DNA of 64,000 bases. It comes from Hymenobacter crusticola. GTDB taxonomy: Bacteria; Bacteroidota; Bacteroidia; Cytophagales; Hymenobacteraceae. A program made the position numbers and the translations under genes. The stretch lies in contig NZ_MTSE01000011.1 of NCBI RefSeq assembly GCF_002154225.1, positions 1 through 64,000 on the forward strand. The letters are read 5' to 3'. The first letter of the stretch is position 1; the number at the start of each line of letters is the position of its first letter. Below the pieces are notes generated by a model. That model saw nothing but the letters and a program-made list of their open reading frames with translations, did not search any database and had not been told where the DNA came from. Positions 27,756-36,600 of this stretch are shown here, piece after piece.

Positions 27756-27836
27756 AACCCGCGGAACATAGTTGAGGGCTCTGAAGCTACTGAATGCGTC
27801 AGTAGCTCCAGAGCCCTCAACTATGTTCCGCGGGTT
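27756..27836. repeat. 38-bp inverted repeat with 5-nt loop
   Basis: Arm 27756-27793 is complementary to 27799-27836 with one mismatch; loop ATGCG. Lies between convergent genes. Much longer than a normal terminator and without a U-tract, so more likely a small palindromic element that may also stop transcription. Confidence 0.85.
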
Positions 27837-27847
27837 ATGCGCGTCTG

Positions 27848-28558
27848 CTAGGCAACCAAAGGCACATCGAGCAACAGCACTTCGGCTGAGCTATGTGTCT
27901 GAATTTGAAGCGAATCTTCACCCCAACTACCTAGGCCATCGTATGGCCCCAACGGCTGCCCATTGATCGTCATTGCGCCGCGCAGCACAAAGGCATACAC
28001 GCCATTGCCATTCCTTTTCACCTGGTATTCGGTGGCAAAACCAGCCTCGAGTGCCCCTAGGTGCAACCAAGCTTGCTGGCGCAGCCACACGCCAGCTTCG
28101 TCGGGGTTTGGTGAGGCTACCTGCACAAGCTGATTGCGCCGGCTTTCAAGTGCAAAAGCCTGCTGATCGTAGCGCGGGGCGGCGTTGGGCTGGTTCGTAC
28201 TAATCCAGATTTGTAGAAAGTGCACTGGCTGCTGTGTACTGTGGTTCTTTTCGCTGTGGGCGATGCCTGAGCCGGCGCTCATTACCTGCACTTCACCTGC
28301 CCGGATAACGGCCTGATGTCCAAGCGAATCTTGGTGCTCTAGGGCGCCGGCCAGCGGAATCGTAATAATTTCCATGTTCTGGTGTGGGTGGGTGCCAAAG
28401 CCGCGGCCGGCCGCAACGGTATCATCATTAAGAATCTGTAAAGCACCAAAAGCTTGGCGTGCCGGGTCAGCAGTTTGCCCGAAGCTGCGGTAAGCATTAA
28501 GCCAGCCGTAGTCGGCGTGGTAACGCGTGTTTGCCGCGTGAAAAATCGTGTTTGACAT
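27848..28558 (-). CDS. Pirin family protein (YhaK-like)
   Basis: 236 residues, two cupin halves. The metal site pattern GFGTHPHQNMEIITIPLAGALEHQDSLG and the GSGIAHSEKNHS motif are typical. Some pirins are quercetin 2,3-dioxygenases; others act in redox sensing. Upstream (28685-28721) are two FNR-like palindromes, which suggests control by a Crp/Fnr regulator, and one is encoded 1.4 kb to the right. Confidence 0.92.
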   Translation of the reverse strand: MSNTIFHAANTRYHADYGWLNAYRSFGQTADPARQAFGALQILNDDTVAAGRGFGTHPHQNMEIITIPLAGALEHQDSLGHQAVIRAGEVQVMSAGSGIAHSEKNHSTQQPVHFLQIWISTNQPNAAPRYDQQAFALESRRNQLVQVASPNPDEAGVWLRQQAWLHLGALEAGFATEYQVKRNGNGVYAFVLRGAMTINGQPLGPYDGLGSWGEDSLQIQTHSSAEVLLLDVPLVA

Positions 28559-28653
28559 AGTCGGAAAGCATAAAAGCTAGTAACACCTTTGGCAGACAGC
28601 TTAACCTAGGATTGGTAGCTATCCAACCGGCCCAACTCTCCTGTTGGACGGTA

Positions 28654-28661
28654 CAAAGGTG
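28654..28661 (-). promoter_or_regulatory. Possible -7 element for the pirin gene
   Basis: CACCTTTG on the minus strand, one change from TACCTTTG. Its expected start point would put the palindrome at 28685-28698 near -43, close to the class II activator position of Fnr. Confidence 0.3.
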
Positions 28662-28684
28662 CAGCCTAGCCCTTGTTTCTTCCT

Positions 28685-28698
28685 TTGATATTTGTCAA
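28685..28698. promoter_or_regulatory. FNR-like operator 1
   Basis: TTGATATTTGTCAA, palindromic TTGAY-N4-RTCAA, matching the Fnr/Crp-family half-site spacing. Confidence 0.5.
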
Positions 28699-28707
28699 TA
28701 AAATGCG

Positions 28708-28721
28708 TTGACTTATATCAA
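28708..28721. promoter_or_regulatory. FNR-like operator 2
   Basis: TTGACTTATATCAA, same half sites and spacing, 9 bp from operator 1. Confidence 0.5.
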
Positions 28722-28902
28722 CATAGTTCAATTATTCTTTCATGCTGTCGGTAGCAGGAAGCAGTGTACTTTACAAGCAAATACTCCCCTACAGGAAGCT
28801 GGCTTTCAATAATTATACAGTTTTGACAACACTGAAACACCATCAAAAGCTTGTCTTACTTCTAACACACCGACAAATAGCAACGCGCCTTTTTGACTTA
28901 TA

Positions 28903-28916
28903 TCAAAGGATCTGAG
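28903..28916. promoter_or_regulatory. FNR-like operator 3
   Basis: TTGACTTATATCAA, identical in all 14 bases to operator 2, 195 bp away. The surrounding stretch (28722-29039) has no gene and is AT-rich. Confidence 0.5.
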
Positions 28917-29039
28917 TTAGGGCAACTTCACCTTTATATTATTGATACGACACATTTGACAAGGCCTAACCTAACCTCACAACTCAGAAAAAATACAAAG
29001 GTTCTATCCTTGATCATCCGCGCATATTTGGGCTAGCTG

Positions 29040-29242
29040 ATGACCAACACGTTGGCCGCTGCTGGCCGCTTGGCGCTAGAACTTCGAAAACGGTCTTTCT
29101 ATCTCTTCCACCTACGACCATGAACCTATACGCCATAACGGGCGGCGTATTTTGCAGGCACCTGCTCATCGAAGCGTCGCACAATGTTGCGCGCCGGAAC
29201 CGGCAATTAGGCTCCGAAATTAAGCCCGCTGCCACTAGCTAG
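29040..29242 (+). pseudogene. Decayed short ORFs, possible NAD(P)-binding protein remnant
   Basis: Two short frames overlap at 29120-29123 (ATGA). The second, 40 codons from 29120, begins MNLYAITGG and continues CRHLLIEASHNVARRNRQ, which resembles the first Rossmann strand of NmrA-like proteins (IYAITGATG...LLEAGHxVRxxxR) but lacks the glycine loop. I read this as a remnant; the call is weak. Confidence 0.25.
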
Positions 29243-29323
29243 AGCACCACCAACCACCACGATGCCCCACGGCGCCCAAAACTCTTACCTCTTCCTCGAC
29301 TGAGTACTGCAGCAACTCACAAA

Positions 29324-29888
29324 ATGAATCTAACGACTACGTTTCTGCGGCTGTTATTGGGGAACGAATCACTAATTCTTTCGCCTCTAATGGACTCTTG
29401 GTTATTCGCCTAGTTGGTGGCGCTAGTCTTGTGCTGCATAGTTTGCCTAAGCTGGCAGCACCAGCTGGCTAGGGCATGGCGTCCCCGCATTTCTTCAGTT
29501 CCTGGCGGTTTTCAGTGAAGTAGGCGGTGGTGTGGCGCTAATGCTGAGCTTGGTTATGCCATTCGCGTCACTGGGCATTGCTAGCACCATGCTTGTGGGC
29601 ATTATGCTAGGCCACGTGGCCACGAGCGCCCCTTTGTACCGCATCACGGTGAGCCCAACGAATGAAGGACTGGGCACCGCTTTCTTCCAATTCCCTCTTT
29701 GGCTGGCGAGGGCCAGTGGGCACAGCCCCAGTGGTTCTGGCTCAGCCGAGCTAGCCCTGCTTTACTTGGTCATCACCGCTGGGTTGTTCTTCACCGGCGC
29801 CGGGCGCTACTCGCTCGATCAGCTGTTCTTGCAGCGAAAGAAGGCAACTTCTCCACCCTTCGACCAACCTGCAAGCCGTTTGAGCTAG
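29324..29888 (+). pseudogene. DoxX-family membrane protein, frameshifted
   Basis: Pieces of one DoxX protein lie in three frames: an N-terminus from ATG 29324 (MNLTTTFLRLLLG...) that hits a stop near 29411, then IRLVGGASLVLHSLPKL in a second frame, then from about 29460 FLQFLAVFSEVGGGVALML through GRYSLDQLFLQRKK to the stop at 29888. The order matches a normal DoxX protein of roughly 180 residues, so two indels have broken it. Lies between the Fnr-like sites and the Crp/Fnr regulator gene. Confidence 0.75.
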
Positions 29889-29975
29889 GTATACGCTTCC
29901 GTGAGCAAACGAGAAGTGCGGTAGGATAGCGCAAAAGCCATTTATTTGCGCGTTCTTCCTCCCGCTTTCCCGCTT

Positions 29976-30548
29976 ATGTTTGACGTATTCGCAAAGTATC
30001 TCCAAAGCAAGGCCGACTTCACGCCGGCCGAAATCGAGCAAATAAGAGTAGCGAGCGTGCTCAAAACGTTACGCAAGCGCCACTACTTGCTACAAGCCGG
30101 CGACATCTGGACGTACAATGCTTTTGTGACCTCCGGCTGCCTACGCACTTATTCCGTGGATGCGAAAGGAGCTGAGCACATTATCTCTTTCGCCGTGGAG
30201 AATTGGTGGACCGGTGACCAAGAAAGCCTCACCTCGGGCCAGCCGTCACGCTATACCATTGAAGCCGTCGAAGACGCCGAAGTTCTCCTGATCAAGAAGG
30301 ATGATTTCGACCAATTGCGCCGCGATATTCCGACGCTCGATGGCGTGATTAACACCATCTTTCACCGCAGCTTCATAGCAGCCCAGAGCCGCATTCACTC
30401 GGCTATCAGCTATTCGGCCGAGGAGAAGTACCGCGAATTCTTGCAGAAATACCCTGGCTTTGCCTTGCGCATTCCCCAGCACATGATTGCCTCCTACCTA
30501 GGAGTGACAACGGAAACACTAAGCCGCATCCGGCGCCACCTTACCTAG
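29976..30548 (+). CDS. Crp/Fnr-family transcriptional regulator
   Basis: 190 residues from ATG 29976. An N-terminal cyclic-nucleotide-binding-like beta-roll (residues 30-115, LLQAGDIWTYNAFVTSGCLRTY) is followed by a dimer helix and a C-terminal helix-turn-helix (IPQHMIASYLGVTTETLSRIRRHL). It lacks the Cys cluster of true Fnr, so it should not hold an iron-sulfur centre; many Bacteroidota members of this type have no known ligand. A candidate for binding the palindromes at 28685-28916. Confidence 0.9.
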   Translation: MFDVFAKYLQSKADFTPAEIEQIRVASVLKTLRKRHYLLQAGDIWTYNAFVTSGCLRTYSVDAKGAEHIISFAVENWWTGDQESLTSGQPSRYTIEAVEDAEVLLIKKDDFDQLRRDIPTLDGVINTIFHRSFIAAQSRIHSAISYSAEEKYREFLQKYPGFALRIPQHMIASYLGVTTETLSRIRRHLT

Positions 30549-30590
30549 CTGCCCTGGTACTTGGCAGTTAGGCGCCTACGTGCCACAAGC

Positions 30591-30637
30591 AAAAAAAGAA
30601 CGCCATACTTCGCGCAGGCGCCGTATGACGTTTTTTT
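30591..30637. terminator. Bidirectional intrinsic terminator
   Basis: AAAAAAAG...CGCCATAC (30591-30608) pairs with GTATGACGTTTTTTT (30623-30637) with one internal mismatch, giving U-tracts on both strands. Between the converging Crp/Fnr and cysteine-synthase-like genes. Confidence 0.75.
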
Positions 30638-30727
30638 CCATATACTTACTTATAGTCAACCATTTAGAAAGAGCTTCTGGCAGAGCTGAAAGCTGCTCAA
30701 ATCTTGCTCAAGCGCGCCAACCTAGCT

Positions 30728-31912
30728 TTACACCGGGAAGTTCAAGCGGCTAATCGGCTGATAGTGGGTGAACTCTAGCTCGGGCGCCAGGTAGCCGGCG
30801 CGCACGGGTTCTTCCTTGAGCAAATCGGTGCTGAGATATTTCTTGTTGCTGTCGCACAGCAGCGTCACGACGGTAGCATCGGGGCCGAGCGCCGCGGCTT
30901 GCCGGATGGCACCAATCACATTCGCGCCCGACGAAATTCCGACGGCCAAACCTAGCTCGGTGGCTAGCTTTTGCGCGACCAGGATAGCGTCACCGTCGTT
31001 GGCCTGCACGACTTCATTGAGTTCATCGAGCTTCACAATAGCGGGAATAAACTCGTCGGAAATGCCCTGGATACGGTGCGAACCTACTTTGTAGCCGGTG
31101 GTCAGCGTGGGCGACTCGGCGGGCTCCAGCGGGTGAATGCGCACGTTTGGGTTTTGGCTGCGCAGGTAGCTGCCCACGCCCATCACGGTGCCGCCCGTGC
31201 CCACGCCGGCCACAAACGCATCGGGCACCCGACCTAGCTTTTTCAGCTGCGCGCAGATTTCTACGCCCGTCGTTTGGGTGTGGGCTTTGGCATTGAAGCT
31301 GTTTTCAAACTGCCGGGGCAAGAATACGTCGGAGCGGGAAGCGGCGATTTCTTCGGCCAGGGCAATGCTGCCCAAAAAGCCGCCTTGCGCTTTGCTAATC
31401 AGCGTAATCTCGGCACCTAGGCTCTTGATAATATTGACCCGCTCGGCGCTGAGCCAGTCGGGCATGATGATTTGCACGGGGTGCCCCAGGGCCCGGCCAA
31501 TGGCCGCGAAGGCAATACCGGTGTTACCGCTGGTAGCCTCGATGATGGTGTCGCCGGGCTTAATCTCGCCGTTTTTGTACGCCTCTTGCAGGATGAAAAG
31601 GGCCATGCGGTCCTTGAGGCTGCCGGTCAGGTTGTAGTGCTCGCACTTTACGTAGATGCGGCCGGGCTGACCCTGGTAGCGGTAGTGCAGCTCCAGCATA
31701 GGCGTGTTGCCGACAAGGTGCCAGAGGTGGTTGAATTTTTCTTCCAACTCTGGCGAAAGACAACAAGCACTTTTCAGCGCTGGCGCTGCCACCTGCTCTA
31801 GGCTAGCCGCGTGCGCTACCTTGGAGAGCACAGCAACAGAGCGGCGAGTGGCACGGGCACCAGTCAAAAAAGAAGAGGATACGAAGCGCGGAGAGCAAGT
31901 AGCAACGGACAT
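30728..31912 (-). CDS. PLP-dependent cysteine synthase / cystathionine beta-synthase family enzyme
   Basis: 394 residues. After a nonconserved N-terminus of about 65 residues the fold-type II core begins: LVGNTPMLELHYR, the PLP lysine in NLTGSLKDRMA, the substrate loop EATSGNTGIA, and the phosphate-binding GVGTGGTVMGVG. Related to CysK and the catalytic core of CBS; it makes cysteine from an activated serine plus sulfide, or cystathionine from serine plus homocysteine. The gene is preceded by a SAM-I riboswitch and terminator, so it is off when S-adenosylmethionine is high. Two Cys pairs in the N-terminus (SACCLS) are unusual. Confidence 0.9.
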   Translation of the reverse strand: MSVATCSPRFVSSSFLTGARATRRSVAVLSKVAHAASLEQVAAPALKSACCLSPELEEKFNHLWHLVGNTPMLELHYRYQGQPGRIYVKCEHYNLTGSLKDRMALFILQEAYKNGEIKPGDTIIEATSGNTGIAFAAIGRALGHPVQIIMPDWLSAERVNIIKSLGAEITLISKAQGGFLGSIALAEEIAASRSDVFLPRQFENSFNAKAHTQTTGVEICAQLKKLGRVPDAFVAGVGTGGTVMGVGSYLRSQNPNVRIHPLEPAESPTLTTGYKVGSHRIQGISDEFIPAIVKLDELNEVVQANDGDAILVAQKLATELGLAVGISSGANVIGAIRQAAALGPDATVVTLLCDSNKKYLSTDLLKEEPVRAGYLAPELEFTHYQPISRLNFPV

Positions 31913-32000
31913 GGCAGCGGAATGCGAGGGGTTTACACGTTTGACAAACGCCTCTCTTTTCCCGTATGCACTTGATCAAGAAAGCTTACCGCAAGGGCAT

Positions 32001-32031
32001 AAAAAAAGCCCTTCCGATAAGTCAGAAGAGC
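32001..32031 (-). terminator. Riboswitch expression-platform terminator
   Basis: On the minus strand GCTCTTCT pairs with GGAAGGGC (two G-U pairs) followed by TTTTTTT. Lies between the SAM aptamer and the start codon, the expected place for SAM-dependent attenuation. Confidence 0.8.
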
Positions 32032-32057
32032 AACACCGCGTGATGAGCATCTTACAA

Positions 32058-32168
32058 CTTATCTTCTTCTAAGTCGGCCGCGGCCTTCTCAGAACAGGAT
32101 TTAGCACCTGGTATTGCTACTGGTTGCTAAGGCTTCACAGGGCCTGTCCCTCCGCCTTTCTTGATAAG
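32058..32168 (-). ncRNA. SAM-I riboswitch aptamer
   Basis: Minus strand. P1 pairs CTTATC (32168 side) with GATAAG (32058 side). The conserved core is complete: CAAGAAAGGCGGAGGGAC, GGCCC, TGAAGCC, AGCAACC and GGTGCTAAATCCTG in the right order. This is a textbook S-box aptamer controlling the cysteine-synthase-like gene downstream. Confidence 0.95.
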
Positions 32169-32191
32169 TGCTCCGGTAAAGGAGCGCGTTG

Positions 32192-32199
32192 CAAATATA
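32192..32199 (-). promoter_or_regulatory. Promoter of the SAM-riboswitch transcript
   Basis: TATATTTG on the minus strand, exact TAnnTTTG, about 25 bp upstream of the aptamer. A CTTG at -33 (around 32222) is 19 bp away. Confidence 0.65.
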
Positions 32200-32421
32200 G
32201 AGGTCAATACGCACCATGCAAGTCAATCTTGCAAGAAATCAGTGCTTTTGCCAAGATTATGTTATTTTTAACCCCCCTATGCTGAACAGTTCGTAGGAAC
32301 GTGTCACGGTGCGTTTGGTCCTTGAATGACTTAGCAAGGGTTTATTTGCCTAAAAAAATCAGGGGCAAGTGGGCGCCAAATACGCCGTGGCATCCGCCAA
32401 ATAAAATTTCACAAATAATTA

Positions 32422-32454
32422 TTTGGAATTCTCAGCGCCGCAATTCTACCTTTG
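32422..32454 (+). promoter_or_regulatory. Near-consensus Bacteroidota promoter
   Basis: TTTG (32422-32425), 21-bp spacer, TACCTTTG (32447-32454). Spacing and both elements fit. Drives the plus-strand aptamer that starts 30 bp further on. Confidence 0.75.
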
Positions 32455-32484
32455 GCGCAATCAATGCCTTCATAACGAAGGCTG

Positions 32485-32578
32485 GTTTTTATACAGAGGC
32501 GTGGAGAGACAGGCTCGACGAAACGCCGACAACCCCCGGAATTTCCGGAACGGTGCCAAATCCTGACCATATAAAAAC
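32485..32578 (+). ncRNA. SAM-I-like riboswitch aptamer, compact form
   Basis: P1: GTTTTTATA (32485-32493) pairs perfectly with TATAAAAAC (32570-32578). P2 is GGCGT...ACGCC enclosing GGAGAGACAGGCTCGACGAA; compared with the standard GGGAC/GGCCC, the pair has changed together to GAGAC/GGCTC, which keeps pairing. P3 is a CCGGAA/TTCCGG hairpin after GACAACC, then GGTGCCAAATCCTGACC. The usual P4 seems absent or minimal. Faces away from the other SAM riboswitch and from the cysteine-synthase gene. Confidence 0.78.
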
Positions 32579-32655
32579 AAGTTGCCGTGGATCACTCCAA
32601 ACAACTCAGCACTCAATCTTCCCTGCTCGTTGCTTCGCAACGTGGCTGTTGTGGT

Positions 32656-32709
32656 ATGTCCGCAGCAGCTGTCTGTATGAGCGTGGTTGGTTGTATGGGT
32701 TGTTGTTGA
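32656..32709 (+). CDS. 17-residue Cys/Met-rich peptide downstream of SAM aptamer
   Basis: ATG 32656 to TGA 32709 encodes MSAAAVCMSVVGCMGCC: four Cys and three Met in 17 residues, ending in Cys-Cys. It lies 77 bp after the aptamer and just after a small hairpin (32628-32642, CGTTGC/GCAACG). No ribosome binding site is evident, which is normal here. It could be a leader peptide that senses cysteine/methionine supply, a metal-binding or modified peptide, or chance. Confidence 0.4.
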   Translation: MSAAAVCMSVVGCMGCC

Positions 32710-33270
32710 GGCTGATCACCCCCCTCTTTCTCTCTTTTTGCTGTCACTTTCGCAGGAGTATTGTTCTCCGCTAGGGCGTATTGCATCCTAACAAGCGCTG
32801 TTAGGGCTAGCTACACTACGCCTTCCCCTTAGATAGTCCTTGGTGCCTGTCTAGGTAAAGTGAAAACGTAGCCTAAAAAGTCCAAGCTAATTTCTTTTCT
32901 GCTTTCAACGGTGGCTTGACGAGGCCATACCTAATGCCCGTTTGTTCGGCACAACAGCAAAAGAAATTTTGGGCGTAGGGAAAGTACAAAACCCTTACTG
33001 TGCGCAGATTAGCTAGGGCATTTTCTCCCTCGCATAGTTAAAGTTTGACCGCTTGAGCTAAGCTATTGCTCCGGTTAAACGCCACTTCTACGTGGCTCAG
33101 GGCTAGCTATGCCTAGCCTACTCCAGCGTTCAGCCTAACATCCTTATGCTGAGCGCCTTCCTACATCACTAGCACTGGGGCACAACGCGGTCTGCCGCCC
33201 CGAAAAGCCGCTGCCAAGCGAGCGACTTGCTGGTGTATCCACTCCTCCCTTCCAAGCTATATCAACTGTC
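32710..33270. other. Long untranslated stretch upstream of the SusCD locus
   Basis: About 560 bp without a convincing gene, rich in CTAG. No terminator with a U-tract was seen between the SAM-like aptamer and the next ORF, so read-through into the locus is possible. Confidence 0.35.
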
Positions 33271-33519
33271 ATGAATCAGTTCTTGAATGAAGTTTTAGCG
33301 GCTAGTGAATCGCTGCTTGATGCTCCCAACAACACCCTGAAGGCTACCACGCCGCAAGCGAATTCAGCAAACCGTTTTCCTTATGCGGAAGCAATCCTAG
33401 CTAGTATTCACCGCGCCGAATTGCTAGACAACCTAGCCCCTGAGCTGCCCAGCGACGCGCAAATAGGGCAGTTTACCCGTTGGCTGCGCCAGCGTGGCAC
33501 TCGCTCACTTGAAAGCTAA
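33271..33519 (+). CDS. Small hypothetical protein
   Basis: 82 residues, helical (FLNEVLAASESLLDAP, PYAEAILASIHRAELLDNL, GQFTRWLRQRG). No signal peptide or family. Codon use is normal for the window. Lies 164 bp before the SusC gene and may be its first cistron; it could also be spurious. Confidence 0.45.
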   Translation: MNQFLNEVLAASESLLDAPNNTLKATTPQANSANRFPYAEAILASIHRAELLDNLAPELPSDAQIGQFTRWLRQRGTRSLES

Positions 33520-33600
33520 CCTATCAAATTATATTACTGATTATCAATTATTTATATCCCTCAGAATCAGCTATTACCTACTTCACAATTCTGGCTAAAA

Positions 33601-33634
33601 TCTCCCCAGCCTGCACACCGAACGGCTGGGGAGA
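33601..33634 (+). promoter_or_regulatory. Hairpin in the SusC leader
   Basis: TCTCCCCAGCC (33601-33611) pairs perfectly with GGCTGGGGAGA (33624-33634), loop 12 nt. No U-tract follows, so a regulatory or stabilising structure is more likely than a terminator. Confidence 0.5.
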
Positions 33635-33683
33635 CGGGCCAGCCCACACCAGCCTAGACATCCGTCAGGAAACTCCCAGCATC

Positions 33684-36600
33684 ATGAAATCACCAGTACG
33701 CCTTATTTTACTGGCCCTTGGGCTGCCTACGCTAGCTCACGGCGCGGCGGCTCCCTCCTACACCTACCATTACTTGGCCGCGGCAGGCCCCGTCACCGGT
33801 AAGGTGTTGGACGAAACCGGCGCGGCCTTGCCCGGAGTGACGGTGCGGGTAAAAGGCACCACAGAAGGCACTACCACCAGCCCGGACGGCACGTTTACGC
33901 TGCCTACACTGCCGGAAAACGCAACGCTGATTCTTTCCTTCGTCGGGTATAAGTCGCAGGAGGTCAAGGCGGGGCGCGACGGCACTCTCACCGTGCGGCT
34001 CGCGCCCGACCAAGGACAGCTCAACGAAGTGGTAGTGGTGGGCTACGGCACCCAGCAGCGCAAAAACCTAACGGGCTCCATCGTGAAAGTGGACCCGGCG
34101 GATACCAAAGACATTCCAGTCGGCAGCTTCGATGCCCAGTTGCAAGGCAAGGTGTCGGGCGTGCAGATTTCCTCGAACAGCGGCGTGCCGGGCCAGGCCA
34201 CGAACGTGCGGGTGCGCGGCGCCACCACCATCAACGGCTCCAATACGCCGCTGTACGTGGTGGATGGCGTGTTTATGAACAACAACAGCCTGCAAACCAT
34301 CAGCACCGGCGGCAAAGCTAGCTCGCCCATTGCCGACCTGAACCCGGCTGATATTGAGAACATTGAGGTGCTAAAAGACGCCGACGCCACGGCGCTCTAC
34401 GGCGCCCGCGGTGCCAACGGTGTTATCCTCGTGACGACCAAGCGCGGCAACTTCAATCAGAAGCCAAAGATCAGCCTGAATGCGTCGGAAGGTTGGGCGA
34501 AGGCAGCCAAACTGTGGGACCTAGCTACCGGCCCGGAGCACGCGACGCTCGTGAACGAGAACTGGTTGAACACCACCGGCACTACACCGCACACGAATGA
34601 AAACCGTCCCTATCGGCCTGTTTCGCAGGGCGGGCGCGGATTGCCGGAGGAGCAGCCCACCTACGACCGCCTAGGGCAGGTGTTCCGCACGGCGCGGTTG
34701 CAGAACTACGATTTGTCGGTGTCGGGCGGTAGCGCTAGCACGCGCTACTACATCGGGGGTGGCTACACGAAGCAGGAGTCGATTCTGCGGCCGATTGATT
34801 TTCAGCGGGCTAGCTTCAAGGTCAACCTCGATCAGCAGATTTCGGACAAGGTGCAGATTGGGGTGAGCAACTCGTTTTCGCGCACCTACCGCAACGAAGG
34901 CCGGGCGGGCGATGGGCCGGCGGGCGGCTTGCTGCAAGCGGCCCTGCACACGCCTACGCTGCTTTCGCCTTACGACGCCAATGGGCAACTCGTGGGCCGG
35001 GCTAGCTTCGACAACGTGCAGTTGCTCATTGATAACTACGACGTTAACTCGACCAGCCTGCGCTACATCGGCAACCTGTACGGCGACGTGCAGCTGCTGC
35101 CCAACCTGAAGTTTCGCACCAGCTTCGGCGTCGATTACAACAACTACGATGAGTCGGAATACTGGAATACGTTCCTGATTGCGGGCGCTGGCGTGGGTGG
35201 GCTAGCCACGTCCAGCGTCACGCAATACACTTCCTTGCTCAACGAAAACACGCTGACCTACCGGCAGCAATTTGGCAAGCACGGCCTAGGTATTGTGGTC
35301 GGTAACGGCTTGCAGAGCGACACCAACGGCCGCACGTTTGCCCAGGGCACGGGCTTCCCGAACAACTCCTTCAAGGAAATTTCGGCGGCTTCGGTCACGA
35401 GCAGCACGCAGAACTGGTCGGGGTACCGGCTGGCTTCCTTCTTCGGGCGGGCCGACTACAACTTCAACGACCGGTACCTGCTGAACGTGAGCTTCCGCAC
35501 CGATGGCTCTTCCCGCTTCGGCAAATCCAACCAATGGGGCTACTTCCCGAGTGTGGGCGCGGCCTGGCGCATCAAGCAGGAAAATTTCTTGCAAAGCGTG
35601 CATGTGCTCAGCGACTTGAAGCTACGCGCCAGCTACGGCCTCACCGGCAACCAGAACGGCATCGGCAACTTCGCGGCCCGCGGCCTGTGGAATGGCGGCT
35701 CGAACTACCTAGGTTCGGCCGGCATTGCGCCCCAGCAGCTCGCCAACGCTGACTTGAAATGGGAGCAAACCTCGCAGGCGAACATTGGCTTAGACGTGGC
35801 TTTCTTCGACGGCAGGCTAGCTTTGGAGTTCAACGCCTACCGCAAATACACCAAGAACGGCTTGATTCAGCTGACGGAGCCAGCCACGACGGGCTTTAGC
35901 TCCTACTGGGCCAACGCGGTGGAGGTCAGCAACAAAGGGCTGGAGTTTGCGCTGAACTCGGTGAACATTCGCAAGGAGCAGTTCACCTGGAACACCAACT
36001 TCAACATTGCCAGCAACGTCAACAACATTGAAAAGCTCGCTACCCCGACCAAGTTCGGCAGCCGCGACCTGATCTTGCAGCAGCAAGGCTACCCGCTCTA
36101 TTCGTTCTGGCTCTACAAGCAGCTGTACGTGGACCCGCAAACCGGCAACGCCGTGTACCGCGACGTAGATAGCGACGGCAAAATCACGGCTGCCGACCGC
36201 CACATTGTGGGTAATATCTGGCCCAAGTTCTTCGGCGGCCTGACCAACTCTATTACCTACAAAGGCTTTGATGCCAATGTGTTGCTTTCTTTCCAGTACG
36301 GCAACAAGGTGTACAACCACAACCGCTTCTTCGGCGAGGGCGGCGGGGCCCGGGATGAGGCGCGCGTCATTTTTGCCAGCAACCTGAAGCGCTGGCAGAA
36401 GCCCGGCGACGTCACCGACGTGCCAAGGCCCGACGGCATCAACGTGAACAACTACCTCGACGGCGGCAGCCGCTGGCTCGAAGACGGCTCCTTCCTGCGC
36501 CTGCGCAGCCTGAGCCTCGGCTACACCATCCCCGAACGCCTAACCAAGCGCCTGCTCGGCGGCTCGGTGCGGGTGTACGCCCAAGGCACGAACCTCTTTT

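Noticed and set aside
32301..32774. A 157-codon open frame over the plus-strand SAM-like aptamer
   Set aside because: It covers a promoter and a structured RNA, starts before both, has unnatural composition and no recognisable domain.
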